Shown: positions 1 to 8,340 of the stretch, in pieces
Layout: every line of letters starts with the position of its first letter
Position numbering within the stretch: the first letter of the stretch is position 1
Origin: Oscillospiraceae bacterium
GTDB lineage: Bacteria > Bacillota > Clostridia > Oscillospirales > Acutalibacteraceae
Assembly: GCA_015066635.1 (NCBI GenBank)
Contig: SVOA01000013.1
Span: 1-40,566, forward strand
DNA: 40,566 bases
Direction: 5' to 3'
Notes under the pieces: model-generated
What the model was told of the DNA's origin: nothing
The model's database searches: none
What the model saw: the letters and a program-made list of their open reading frames with translations, nothing else
Made by a program: the position numbers and the translations under genes

Positions 1-851
1 GGCCCTATGCCTACGAAACACAGTTAGGCGTTCAGCCCGGCAAACCTGTTGACGCTTCGTACAACAACCTCAAGCCATTTGAATACGGCGCCTCCGAAAA
101 GGCTGCCATAGAAGCGGGCGAAAAGGTTTTCCCGCATATTTTCGGAACCGATTCCGCAGGCAGAGATTACTGCATACGCGTAATTTACGGCACAAGGGTT
201 TCTCTTGCGGTCGGCTTCTTTGCAAGTATTATCGTTCTTATTATCGGTACCTTAATCGGTTCGATTTCGGGCTATTTCGGAGGTAAGGTTGACCTTATCA
301 TAATGCGTATAGTCGATATTATCTATTCGCTTCCGGATATGCTTCTTGTTATTCTTCTCTCAACGGTGCTCAAAATGACGCTCACTCCCGTTATATCGGG
401 AACGCCGCTTGAGAGCATAGGCGCAAATATTATCAGTCTTTTCCTCGTATTTGCCCTTCTTTACTGGGTAGGTATGTGCCGCCTTATCAGAGGACAGATT
501 CTTTCTCTGCGCGAGCAGGAGTACGTTCTCTCGGCAAAGGCAACGGGCGCTAAGGGAAGCTGGATAATCAGAAAGCACCTTATACCCAATTGTATCAGCG
601 TTGTTATCATATCCGCAGCGCTTCAGATTCCCTCTGCAATTTTCACAGAGAGCTATCTTTCATTCCTCGGTCTCGGCGTTAACGCTCCGATGCCGTCGCT
701 CGGCTCTCTTGCGTCAGAGGCGCTGAACGGACTTACAAGCTATCCTTACCGTCTGGTTATTCCGGCTATAGTTATTTCGCTTATAGTTCTCAGTCTTAAC
801 CTTTTCGGTGACGGTCTGCGCGACGCGTTTGACCCGAAGCTTAATAATTAA
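1..851 (+). CDS. oppC: Oligopeptide ABC transporter permease, OppC/DppC type (5' partial)
   Basis: Inner-membrane permease subunit of a peptide importer. The frame is open from the window edge (codons in phase with position 3), so the N-terminus and first membrane segment lie outside. Translation shows the family motif GTDSAGRD just before a membrane segment at about 195-300, then several hydrophobic segments. The EAA-type cytoplasmic loop, which contacts the ATPases, is visible as LSAKATGAKGSWIIRKHLIP. A stretch near the end, SYLSFLGLGVNAPMPSLG, is typical of DppC/OppC. It lies 16 bases upstream of oppD in an oppCDF order. The peptide or nickel substrate cannot be told from the permease alone, but the oppA-type binding protein downstream favours peptides. 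Confidence 0.93.
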   Translation, partial: PYAYETQLGVQPGKPVDASYNNLKPFEYGASEKAAIEAGEKVFPHIFGTDSAGRDYCIRVIYGTRVSLAVGFFASIIVLIIGTLIGSISGYFGGKVDLIIMRIVDIIYSLPDMLLVILLSTVLKMTLTPVISGTPLESIGANIISLFLVFALLYWVGMCRLIRGQILSLREQEYVLSAKATGAKGSWIIRKHLIPNCISVVIISAALQIPSAIFTESYLSFLGLGVNAPMPSLGSLASEALNGLTSYPYRLVIPAIVISLIVLSLNLFGDGLRDAFDPKLNN

Positions 852-867
852 AGGAGGACGTTGAATT

Positions 868-1881
868 ATGGCATTACTTGAAGTAAGTAACCTTAAAACA
901 TCCTTCTTTACGGATGCAGGAGAGGTTAAAGCGGTTAACGACGTATCCTTCTTCCTTGACAGGGGAAAGGTACTCGGCATAGTCGGCGAGTCCGGCTCGG
1001 GCAAATCGGTTACGGCATATTCCATTATGCAGATACTTGCAGGAACCGGTAAGATTATCGGCGGTTCCGTAAAGCTTGACGGCAAAGAGCTTGTCGGCGC
1101 TGACGAAAAGGAAATGAAGTCTGTCAGGGGAAACAAGATTTCCATTATATTCCAGGACCCCATGACATCACTTAACCCGACATATACAATAGGCAAACAG
1201 CTTATGGAGCCAATTATTCTCCATACAAACCGTACCCGTAAGGAAGCTTACGACCGTGCTGTTGAGATGCTCAGACTCGTTAATATCAACGAGCCCGAAA
1301 AGCGTATGAAGCAGTATCCGTTTGAGCTGTCGGGCGGTATGCGTCAGAGAGTTATGATAGCCATGGCGCTTGCCTGCGAGCCGGATATACTTATTGCGGA
1401 TGAGCCCACAACGGCTCTTGACGTTACAATTCAGGCACAGATACTTGAGCTTATGTCCGACCTTCAGAAGGAACTCGGAATGGCTATAATTATGATTACG
1501 CACGACCTCGGTGTCGTTGCCCAGATGTGTGACGAGGTTATCGTTATGTACGCAGGCTCCATCTGTGAGCAGGGTACTGCGGACGAGATTTTCTACAATC
1601 CCCGCCACGAATATACAAAGGGACTTATGCGTTCAATTCCCACGGCGGATACGGCAGGCAGCAAGCTTCAGCCCATAACGGGTACGCCGATAGACCTGCT
1701 GAATATGCCTAAGGGCTGTCCTTTTGCGCCGCGCTGTGACAATGCAATGAAAATCTGCATTAACCACCGCGCCGAGAGGATGAAAATCAATGACGAGCAT
1801 TATGCTACCTGCTGGATGAACGTTAAGCAGGGACTTGATGACGGCACAATAGCTCTTGACGGGGAAGGCGGTGAAGAATAA
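868..1881 (+). CDS. oppD: Oligopeptide ABC transporter ATP-binding protein OppD
   Basis: First of the two ATPase subunits that power peptide import on the cytoplasmic face. Visible are Walker A GESGSGKS near residue 41, signature LSGGMRQR, Walker [13 protein letters not shown] and the H-loop THDLG. The C-terminal oligopeptide-transporter extension carries a cysteine cluster ([15 protein letters not shown]) typical of OppD/DppD. At 337 aa the length is normal. The start follows an AGGAGG-type site at about 851-856. Its stop overlaps the next start by one base (TAATG at 1879-1883), so translation of oppD and oppF is probably coupled. The DppD family is indistinguishable by eye. Confidence 0.95.
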   Translation: MALLEVSNLKTSFFTDAGEVKAVNDVSFFLDRGKVLGIVGESGSGKSVTAYSIMQILAGTGKIIGGSVKLDGKELVGADEKEMKSVRGNKISIIFQDPMTSLNPTYTIGKQLMEPIILHTNRTRKEAYDRAVEMLRLVNINEPEKRMKQYPFELSGGMRQRVMIAMALACEPDILIADEPTTALDVTIQAQILELMSDLQKELGMAIIMITHDLGVVAQMCDEVIVMYAGSICEQGTADEIFYNPRHEYTKGLMRSIPTADTAGSKLQPITGTPIDLLNMPKGCPFAPRCDNAMKICINHRAERMKINDEHYATCWMNVKQGLDDGTIALDGEGGEE

Positions 1882-2867
1882 TGGCTGACAATAAAACTCC
1901 GCTTATAAAAGTAAAAGACTTAAAGCAGTATTTCAACATTAACACGGGAATGTTCCGTTCAAAGCCTCTGAAGGCGGTTGACGGAGTAAGCTTCTCCATC
2001 AATAAGGGAGAAACTCTCGGACTTGTCGGCGAGTCGGGCTGCGGCAAAACCACGGTCGGCAGAACTATTCTCCACCTTTACAAGCCCACTGGCGGCGAAA
2101 TCTGGTATGACGGCAAGCAGATAAAGACCAATTCCGATATTAAGGAATTCAGAAAGAAAGCCACCATGGTTTTCCAGGACCCGTATTCCTCGCTTAACCC
2201 GAGAATGACGGTTTCCGATATTATCGGCGAACCCCTTGACGTTCATAAACTCTGCTCCAATAAAAAGGAGAGGGAGGAGAAAATCCTTCAGTTTATGGAC
2301 TACGTCGGACTTAACAGCGAGCACGCTTCAAGATACGCCCACGAGTTTTCGGGCGGTCAGCGCCAGAGAATAGGCATAGCGCGTTCACTTGCGGTCAACC
2401 CCGATTTCATTGTCTGCGACGAGCCCGTTTCTGCTCTTGACGTTTCAATTCAGGCGCAGGTTATCAATATGTTCGACGAGCTTCAGGACAAACTCGGACT
2501 TACATATCTCTTTATCGCGCACGACCTCCTTGTCGTACGCCACATATCGGATAGAATTGCGGTTATGTACTTAGGACATATGGTTGAACTCGCCTCTGCC
2601 GAGGAGATTTACAACCGTCCTCTCCATCCGTATTCAAAGTCGCTTCTTTCGGCTGTTCCCGTACCGGACCCCAAGGTTGCAAGGGCAAACAAGAGAATCG
2701 TCCTTACAGGCGATATTCCGAGTCCTCTCAACGCTCCTTCGGGCTGTCCTTTCAGAACGAGATGCCGTTATGCGTGCGACAAATGCGCCGAGAGTATGCC
2801 TGAATTCAAGGAAGTTTCATCGGGCCATTTTGTTGCCTGCCACCGTTTAGAGGAAATAAACGACTGA
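1881..2867 (+). CDS. oppF: Oligopeptide ABC transporter ATP-binding protein OppF
   Basis: Second ATPase of the heterodimer. Motifs seen: Walker A GESGCGKT, signature FSGGQRQR, Walker [13 protein letters not shown] and H-loop AHDL. The C-terminal domain repeats the cysteine-rich pattern [12 protein letters not shown]. 328 aa is the usual length. The gene overlaps the oppD stop by one base. It is followed by about 100 bases carrying a separate sigma-A promoter before oppA. The machinery genes are therefore likely transcribed with oppC, while the binding protein gets an additional, probably stronger, transcript. Confidence 0.95.
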   Translation: MADNKTPLIKVKDLKQYFNINTGMFRSKPLKAVDGVSFSINKGETLGLVGESGCGKTTVGRTILHLYKPTGGEIWYDGKQIKTNSDIKEFRKKATMVFQDPYSSLNPRMTVSDIIGEPLDVHKLCSNKKEREEKILQFMDYVGLNSEHASRYAHEFSGGQRQRIGIARSLAVNPDFIVCDEPVSALDVSIQAQVINMFDELQDKLGLTYLFIAHDLLVVRHISDRIAVMYLGHMVELASAEEIYNRPLHPYSKSLLSAVPVPDPKVARANKRIVLTGDIPSPLNAPSGCPFRTRCRYACDKCAESMPEFKEVSSGHFVACHRLEEIND

Positions 2868-2872
2868 AATAC

Positions 2873-2901
2873 TTGAAATTTCCGTTAAATAGGTGTATTA
2901 T
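2873..2901 (+). promoter_or_regulatory. Sigma-A promoter of oppA
   Basis: TTGAAA at 2873-2878, a 17-base spacer and TATTAT at 2896-2901. Predicted start near 2908 gives a leader of about 60 bases with AAGGGATG before the oppA ATG. Confidence 0.7.
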
Positions 2902-2967
2902 ATAAGTTAAACAGTACAGTTTATCTGTACAAAAAATATTTTATTTTCAAGAAGGGATGAATTCAAA

Positions 2968-4776
2968 ATGAAAATGAAAAGAATTCTCGCTGTTGTTCTT
3001 GCACTTGTAATGGTTATCAGCCTTGCAGCGTGCGGTAAGGGAACATCATCGAAAGCTTCTATTTCAGTTTGTCTTTCTACTGAACCCGACACCATCGATC
3101 CTGCTCTTAACTCAGCAGTTGACGGTGCAACACTTCTTGCACACCTTTTCTCAGGTCTTGCAAAGTGGCAGCAGGATAAAGACGGTAAGCTTGAGATAGT
3201 TGCTGACGCGGCAAAAGAGCTCGTTGAGGGCGTAGAGGGTGAGGACGGCAAAGTTACTTACACCTACACTCTTAAGGACGGACTCAAGTGGTCTGACGGC
3301 AAAGATGTTACAGCTAATGACTATGTTTTCGCATGGCAGAGAGCTGCTTCAACAGAACTTGCTGCTGACTACGGCTACATGTTTGAAGTTGTTGACGGCT
3401 ACGCAGACATCTGGGAAACCGATGACGACGGCAACTATGTAAACCCCGATGCAAAGCTTAACGTTAAGGCAATTGATGACAAGACTATCGAAGTTACTCT
3501 TGCTAACGCAGTAAGCTACTGGAATGAGCTTCTTGCTTTCCCGACCTACTTCCCGGTAAGAGAAGATGTTGTTTCTAACGAATCATGGGCAACAGATCCT
3601 GCAACTTATATCTGCAACGGTCTTTACACGCTCACATCATGGGACCACAATTCGCTTATTACTCTTACAAAGAATCCTGATCATCCTGATGCAGACGAAG
3701 TTACAATGGAAACCATTAACTTCTATCTCTCAGATGATGCAAACAATATGCTTTCTAACTTTAAGAACGGCGAATGGCTCCTTATTGATGACGTTCCCAC
3801 AAACGAAATAGCAACTCTTAAGACTGAATATCCCGACGAGTTCTTCAACGTTGGTCAGATCGGTACTTACTATGTTTGCTGGAACATCAACGAGAACATT
3901 CTTCCCGCTGATTCTACATTAAAGGGCGAAGAGGCTGAGAAGGCTAAGGCAGAGATCAGAAACGCTGTTTCTCTCCTTATCGACCGTAACTATATTGTTG
4001 ACGAAATCGCACAGGGCGGACAGCTTCCCGCTTCCTCCTTCGTTGCTATGGGTCTTACAGACGCTGACGGTTCTGAGTTCTACAAGAACACAGGCGTAAG
4101 CACTGAGTTTGACGGCTACTTCAACGCTTCCAAGGACGCTGTTGAGGCTAACTTCAATTCAGCTGTTGAGACACTCAAGAAGTATTATAAGTTTGATGAG
4201 GCAACCGGCAAGTTCACAAACTTCCCGACCATGACTTATCTCTATAATACAAGCGAAGGCCACAAGGCTATCGGCGAATACATCCAGTCAGCACTTGCAA
4301 ACGTTGGTATCACCATGAATATGGAGAACCAGGAGTGGGCAACATTCCTTAACACCCGTAAGGCAGGCGATTATTCAATCGCACGTAACGGCTGGCTCGC
4401 AGACTACAATGACCCGATCTGCTTCCTTGATATGTGGACCACAGCATCAGGTAACAATGATGTTCAGTTCGGCAAGGGCGCTCATGAGAAGGTTAAGGGC
4501 TACAGCTTAGACCTTACAAAGTTCGGCTATGACGTAAAGGTTGAAAACGGCACTTGGGCAGAGACTTATGACGTTCTTATCGGCAAGATTAAGACCTGCA
4601 CAGACAAGACAAACCGTTACGCTATGATGCATATTGCAGAGGATATGCTTATGTCGACAGGTTGTATCACACCTATCTACTATTACACAGACCTCTATAT
4701 GCTCAGCAAGTCAGTTGACGGCTTCTTCTCGAACCCGCTCGGCTACAAGTACTTCATGTATTGCACAATCAAATAA
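2968..4776 (+). CDS. oppA: Peptide ABC transporter substrate-binding lipoprotein (OppA/SBP_bac_5)
   Basis: Lipid-anchored receptor that captures oligopeptides outside the membrane and delivers them to OppBCDF. The N-terminus is a lipoprotein signal with positive MKMKR, a hydrophobic core and lipobox SLAAC, predicting lipidation at Cys22. The mature part starts with the family pattern SVCLSTEPDTIDPALNSAVDG and contains LKDGLKWSDGKDVTANDYVFAWQR, diagnostic for SBP family 5. 602 aa is slightly longer than the usual 530-560. It has its own promoter and ends in a strong hairpin terminator. The A-site substrate is presumed peptide; other SBP5 ligands are possible. Confidence 0.94.
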   Translation: MKMKRILAVVLALVMVISLAACGKGTSSKASISVCLSTEPDTIDPALNSAVDGATLLAHLFSGLAKWQQDKDGKLEIVADAAKELVEGVEGEDGKVTYTYTLKDGLKWSDGKDVTANDYVFAWQRAASTELAADYGYMFEVVDGYADIWETDDDGNYVNPDAKLNVKAIDDKTIEVTLANAVSYWNELLAFPTYFPVREDVVSNESWATDPATYICNGLYTLTSWDHNSLITLTKNPDHPDADEVTMETINFYLSDDANNMLSNFKNGEWLLIDDVPTNEIATLKTEYPDEFFNVGQIGTYYVCWNINENILPADSTLKGEEAEKAKAEIRNAVSLLIDRNYIVDEIAQGGQLPASSFVAMGLTDADGSEFYKNTGVSTEFDGYFNASKDAVEANFNSAVETLKKYYKFDEATGKFTNFPTMTYLYNTSEGHKAIGEYIQSALANVGITMNMENQEWATFLNTRKAGDYSIARNGWLADYNDPICFLDMWTTASGNNDVQFGKGAHEKVKGYSLDLTKFGYDVKVENGTWAETYDVLIGKIKTCTDKTNRYAMMHIAEDMLMSTGCITPIYYYTDLYMLSKSVDGFFSNPLGYKYFMYCTIK

Positions 4777-4794
4777 GTAAACACAAATAAAGAA

Positions 4795-4834
4795 TTGCCC
4801 GGGACGAAAGTCCCGGGCAATTTTCTTTTTTTAT
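4795..4834. terminator. Bidirectional intrinsic terminator, oppA / DHHW gene
   Basis: Perfect 11-bp stem (4795-4805 with 4810-4820), GAAA tetraloop, T-rich run to 4834. The other strand has a weaker T-rich exit, which suits the convergent gene ending at 4841. Confidence 0.92.
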
Positions 4835-4840
4835 TAACTT

Positions 4841-6052
4841 TTACTGTGCGGGCTGTTCCGCGGGTTGCTCGGCAGGTTGCTCTGCGGGCTGTTCCTCAGC
4901 GGGAGGAGTCTCTTCCTTGTTAACGATATTTGTAAGAGCGTTCATATAAATCTTGTTTGACGGAGCCATAACATAGTTTATAAATAAAACTTCTCCGATA
5001 CCGTTGTCATCAACGAATTTTTTTAAATTCATATCATTAACGCCGTCCTGACGTGGGTCAAGGACATATACCTCTGTGTAGTTATCGATAAGGAAGGGGA
5101 CAAGCGCGTTGCCGTAAGATTCCTTTATAACGAGAATTTTTCTTCCCGACGGATTTCCCGTAACGATTCTTTCAAGAGCTTTGTCGCCCTGAATGAAGCA
5201 CATATACTTGCTTGCGCGGTCCGTGATATTTGTCGTGATAATTCTCAGCGCCCTGCCGTCCGACATATCTGCATTTGAGAAATACTGTGCGTCAGACTCG
5301 CTCAGAGGGTAGAAGTACTCGACATAGTCGGGGTTTTGCAGAAGCGCCTCGCTGTTTGTATAGCGGTACATACTTCCTACAAAGCCGTCAAGCTGACCGC
5401 TCTGATGCGCCGAAAGCTCGGTAGCCGTAAGTCCTGCAACCTTGCAGAAGCTCTGATAGGCGTAAAACGCTCCGCGCGCTGTCCAGTGATGGTCTGTTCT
5501 GAAGAAGATATAATCGTCGGTGTGCCTTGACAAAGCGTCGTAAGCGTCGATAATCTTAATGTTATCTCCGGCCAGAGCTGAGTAAGCGGTAACGATTCCG
5601 TCAAGCTGAGAATGTCCGCCCGTTCTGTACGGTTCGGGACCGTAATAGGCAATTCGCGTGGGGCAGAGCATACAGTAAATCTGCTTATCGGGAACTTTAG
5701 CAGCAAAGGTGTTTATTACCGAGGCGTAGCCCTGAAGCTTTGCCGTTGAAATCGAATAAACCTCCATAGCAGCATTGCTCGTAATAACTATCGAGCCCTT
5801 GCTGTCGAGCGAATACTCTCCGACCTCGGGAAGCGCCGTTGTGGGCTCCTCGGTGGTCTGCTCCTCGGTAACAGCTTGTGTAACGGGTTCCGTTACTTCC
5901 GTGGATACGGTTTCGGTAACATCCTCCTTGGGAGCACCGGAGGGCGCTTTGAGTACCGCGATAACGATTACAATTACGGCGACAGCCATCAGCAGGTTAG
6001 CCGTAAGACGATTTCCCGGACTGATTTTCTTATTCATTTTTTCATTTTCCAT
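4841..6052 (-). CDS. DHHW-family (AlgJ/SGNH-like) surface protein with Thr/Glu linker and PAEQ tail
   Basis: 403-residue protein with one N-terminal membrane anchor (about residues 18-34). A low-complexity Thr/Glu/Val linker follows (about 43-75), then a globular domain containing TDHHWTARGAFYAYQ (DHHW at 187-190), the signature of the DHHW family. Related AlgJ/AlgX proteins are SGNH-type esterases that add or remove acyl groups on exported polysaccharides. GKKILVIKESYGNALVPFL-like sequence near residue 310 is the second conserved block. The C-terminus is a run of PAEQ repeats, probably a wall-spanning tail. The start is set by AAAGGA nine bases upstream, overlapping the stop of the phosphoesterase. 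No MBOAT partner gene is visible here. Function beyond family membership is unknown. Confidence 0.8.
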   Translation of the reverse strand: MENEKMNKKISPGNRLTANLLMAVAVIVIVIAVLKAPSGAPKEDVTETVSTEVTEPVTQAVTEEQTTEEPTTALPEVGEYSLDSKGSIVITSNAAMEVYSISTAKLQGYASVINTFAAKVPDKQIYCMLCPTRIAYYGPEPYRTGGHSQLDGIVTAYSALAGDNIKIIDAYDALSRHTDDYIFFRTDHHWTARGAFYAYQSFCKVAGLTATELSAHQSGQLDGFVGSMYRYTNSEALLQNPDYVEYFYPLSESDAQYFSNADMSDGRALRIITTNITDRASKYMCFIQGDKALERIVTGNPSGRKILVIKESYGNALVPFLIDNYTEVYVLDPRQDGVNDMNLKKFVDDNGIGEVLFINYVMAPSNKIYMNALTNIVNKEETPPAEEQPAEQPAEQPAEQPAQ

Positions 6053-6066
6053 AGGCAGTTATCCTT

Positions 6067-6756
6067 TTAAACCTTTTCTCCGGTTTCGGCATTGATTATG
6101 TTCTTGAATACGGCAGTATGAGTGCCGGAAACATATTTGTCAATATGCATACTTCCAAAGAACCATTTTTTGAATTTGCACGATTCTGCAATTCCCTCAA
6201 AGTAGGCGTTGAGCGCCGTAACTCTGAGATTGTCGTAATCTTTGAGCTGAAGGAAGCCCTTGATTCTTGTAGGGGGCTCATGAGTAATGACTATATCAAC
6301 CTTGTCATTGTATTTCTCAAGGTTTTTAATGCCCTCCATAAGCTCGTCCTGAGTGGGTATTTCCTCCTTAGACCAGCCGTTCTGTTCGGTCCTGATGTCA
6401 ATGTCGGGGCTTTCTCCGCCGCCCATGGTAAAGACGAGCGAGCCGTCAATATCATATATCTGACCTCTCATAAGATGATAGAGGTTATCATATATTTTAT
6501 GCACCTTGCCGCCGTTCCATTCACTGACCTCATAGTCATTGAGAAGCGAAAAATTCTCATGCGTGCCGTCTATAAAGCAGATATTGTATTTTCTCTTGCC
6601 GAGCTGACGAATTATTTTCTGCTCTTTTTTACCGTTGTCCCAGATAAAGCCGAAATCTCCGCAGATAATAAGCGTGTCGCCCTCCTTCATAAATCTCAGA
6701 CGGGAGGGGGAAAGTCTCTCGGTTTCTCCGTGAGTGTCGCCGGTTACATAAATCAT
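6067..6756 (-). CDS. Calcineurin-like metallophosphoesterase
   Basis: Cytosolic dinuclear-metal phosphoesterase of unknown substrate. Metal-binding motifs in order: VTGDTHGE (about 4-11), CGDFGF, DGTHENF, VITHEPP and a final GSMHID. 229 aa, full length, no signal peptide. It lies 14 bases upstream of the DHHW gene on the same strand, so the two form an operon; whether they cooperate is not shown. A start with AGGAAGTG is seen upstream of 6756. Its promoter is at 6827-6855. Confidence 0.88.
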   Translation of the reverse strand: MIYVTGDTHGETERLSPSRLRFMKEGDTLIICGDFGFIWDNGKKEQKIIRQLGKRKYNICFIDGTHENFSLLNDYEVSEWNGGKVHKIYDNLYHLMRGQIYDIDGSLVFTMGGGESPDIDIRTEQNGWSKEEIPTQDELMEGIKNLEKYNDKVDIVITHEPPTRIKGFLQLKDYDNLRVTALNAYFEGIAESCKFKKWFFGSMHIDKYVSGTHTAVFKNIINAETGEKV

Positions 6757-6777
6757 TTTTTCACTTCCTAAATACAG

Positions 6778-6806
6778 TTGATATTTGTGTTTTGATTTGA
6801 TATAAT
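6778..6806 (+). promoter_or_regulatory. Sigma-A promoter of the D,D-carboxypeptidase gene
   Basis: TTGATA at 6778-6783, 17-base spacer, TATAAT at 6801-6806. Predicted start near 6813. It faces the minus-strand promoter at 6827-6855. Confidence 0.65.
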
Positions 6807-6826
6807 AAAATCAATTCAACCATAAT

Positions 6827-6855
6827 ATAATACACTTTTTTAAGTGAATTTTCAA
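6827..6855 (-). promoter_or_regulatory. Sigma-A promoter of the phosphoesterase-DHHW operon
   Basis: On the minus strand TTGAAA (6855-6850), 17-base spacer, TATTAT (6832-6827). The spacer holds an inverted repeat CACTT-TTTT-AAGTG at 6833-6846, a possible operator. Predicted start near 6820, so the transcript crosses the opposing promoter. Confidence 0.6.
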
Positions 6856-6897
6856 TAGCATAGAGTATTTTTATTGTGAAAGGTTTGTAAATAAAAA

Positions 6898-8307
6898 ATG
6901 AAAAGAATTCTCAGCGTTTTAATATGTCTTGTACTGATTGTTTCTCCCGTATTTTCGGTAACGGGTTACGCTTCATATAATTCGGAAATTGAAACCAAGG
7001 CAAATATAGTTTTGCTTTTCAGTCTCGATAACGGCACGGTTATTTTTGATAAAAATGCAAATGTCGTAACTGCTCCCGCTTCGCTTACAAAGATTACAAC
7101 GGCTATACTTGCCATTGAGAAGTGTGAGGACCTTGACGTTACTGTTACGGCTCCCGATTACTGTATATCCCTGCTCAACGGCACGGGCTCGTCAATGGCA
7201 GGCATCAAGGCAGGGGAGCAGCTTACATTAAGACAGCTGCTTGAGTGTATGATGGTTAAGTCCGCTAACGAAGCGGCGAATATTATTGCAGATTATATAG
7301 GCGGCGGCAGCATAGAGAACTTTGTTGCCATGATGAACGATTTTGTTACATCTCTCGGCTGCGAAAACACTCACTATGTCAACGCTCACGGACTTGATGA
7401 CGAGGGTCAGTACACCACGGCTAACGACCTTGCGCTTATTGTAAAGCACGCGCTGACCTTACCCGTGTTTATGGAAATCTGCGACCAGTACAAATTCACT
7501 CTCCCGCCGACAAACATAAACCCCAAGGAGAGAAATTTTACCTCGACAAACTGGATACTTAACCCGTCGTTTAAAACCTATTATTACGAATATGTCCACG
7601 GTATCAAGACGGGCACAACCTCGGGTGCGGGACACTGCGTCATTACCAAAGCAAGCAAGGACGGTTACAATTATCTTTGTATTGTAATGGGTGCGCCTGA
7701 AGAAGATTTAAACGGCGACAACAACCCCGAAAACCTTGCCTTTATCGAAACGGTCAAGCTGTATAAATGGGTTTATAAAAACATCAGACTTGAGAAAATT
7801 GCGGACCCCACGCAGATAGTAACCGTTGTTGACGTAAAGCTTTCCTTTAAAAAGGACCATGTAAGACTTGTTCCCAAGGAGGAGGTCAACGCCCTTGTAC
7901 CCACGGGAACGGGCGACAAAGCGGTACTTATAGAAGCCATACCCGAGAGCACAAAGACCTCGGTCAACGCACCTGTCAAAAAGGGCGAGGTGCTCGGCAA
8001 GGCGAGAATTATGTATGCTGAAACTGAAATTGCGACAGTTGACCTCGTTGCGGCTGAGGATGTCAGAGCCAACCCGTTATTGTTCGTGCTTAATATACTG
8101 AAGGTTATTGTTACTTCGCCGATTTTCCTGTGTATATTTGCCGTTGCGGTAATTGTGTTCGCTGTCTGGTTTACAAAACGGCAGAAGGAAGTCAAAAGGC
8201 GCAGACGCGCAGGCAAGGCGCCTAAAATGTATGACGTTACGAGGACCGCGGCAAAGTCGCAGAGACCTCCGCAGAAGCGTAACAACAGTAATAACAGAAG
8301 AAGATAA
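6898..8307 (+). CDS. dac: D-alanyl-D-alanine carboxypeptidase (S11 penicillin-binding protein, DacA/DacF type)
   Basis: Trims the terminal D-Ala of peptidoglycan stem peptides on the outer membrane face. All three catalytic motifs are present: SLTK (Ser62-Lys65), SAN (122-124) and KTG (237-239). An N-terminal signal peptide (MKRILSVLICLVLIVSPVFS) is cleaved near GYA. A C-terminal membrane segment near residue 400 is followed by a strongly basic cytoplasmic-type tail (KRRRRAGK..., ending NNRRR). The anchor is therefore a real membrane helix, unlike the amphipathic helix of Escherichia coli PBP5. 469 aa. The AAAGG ribosome site sits 14 bases from the ATG, which is wide. Vegetative or spore-specific use cannot be told. 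Confidence 0.93.
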   Translation: MKRILSVLICLVLIVSPVFSVTGYASYNSEIETKANIVLLFSLDNGTVIFDKNANVVTAPASLTKITTAILAIEKCEDLDVTVTAPDYCISLLNGTGSSMAGIKAGEQLTLRQLLECMMVKSANEAANIIADYIGGGSIENFVAMMNDFVTSLGCENTHYVNAHGLDDEGQYTTANDLALIVKHALTLPVFMEICDQYKFTLPPTNINPKERNFTSTNWILNPSFKTYYYEYVHGIKTGTTSGAGHCVITKASKDGYNYLCIVMGAPEEDLNGDNNPENLAFIETVKLYKWVYKNIRLEKIADPTQIVTVVDVKLSFKKDHVRLVPKEEVNALVPTGTGDKAVLIEAIPESTKTSVNAPVKKGEVLGKARIMYAETEIATVDLVAAEDVRANPLLFVLNILKVIVTSPIFLCIFAVAVIVFAVWFTKRQKEVKRRRRAGKAPKMYDVTRTAAKSQRPPQKRNNSNNRRR

Positions 8308-8310
8308 ATA

Positions 8311-8340
8311 AAAAGGCGGTTATAAACCGCCTTTTATTTA
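8311..8340. terminator. Bidirectional intrinsic terminator, dac / nagA
   Basis: Perfect 11-bp stem AAAAGGCGGTT (8311-8321) with its complement at 8325-8335, three-base loop, A-run on one side and T-run on the other. It sits between convergent genes ending at 8307 and 8338. Confidence 0.9.

Noticed and set aside
714-1196. Minus-strand open frame of 160 codons over oppC/oppD
   Set aside because: Shadow of two convincing genes; no ribosome site.
2943-2967. Possible riboswitch in the oppA leader
   Set aside because: The leader is about 60 bases, A/T-rich, with no conserved fold.
4850-4905. Tandem repeat possibly of CRISPR or minisatellite type
   Set aside because: It encodes the PAEQ tail of the DHHW protein; repeats are short, in frame and contiguous without spacers.
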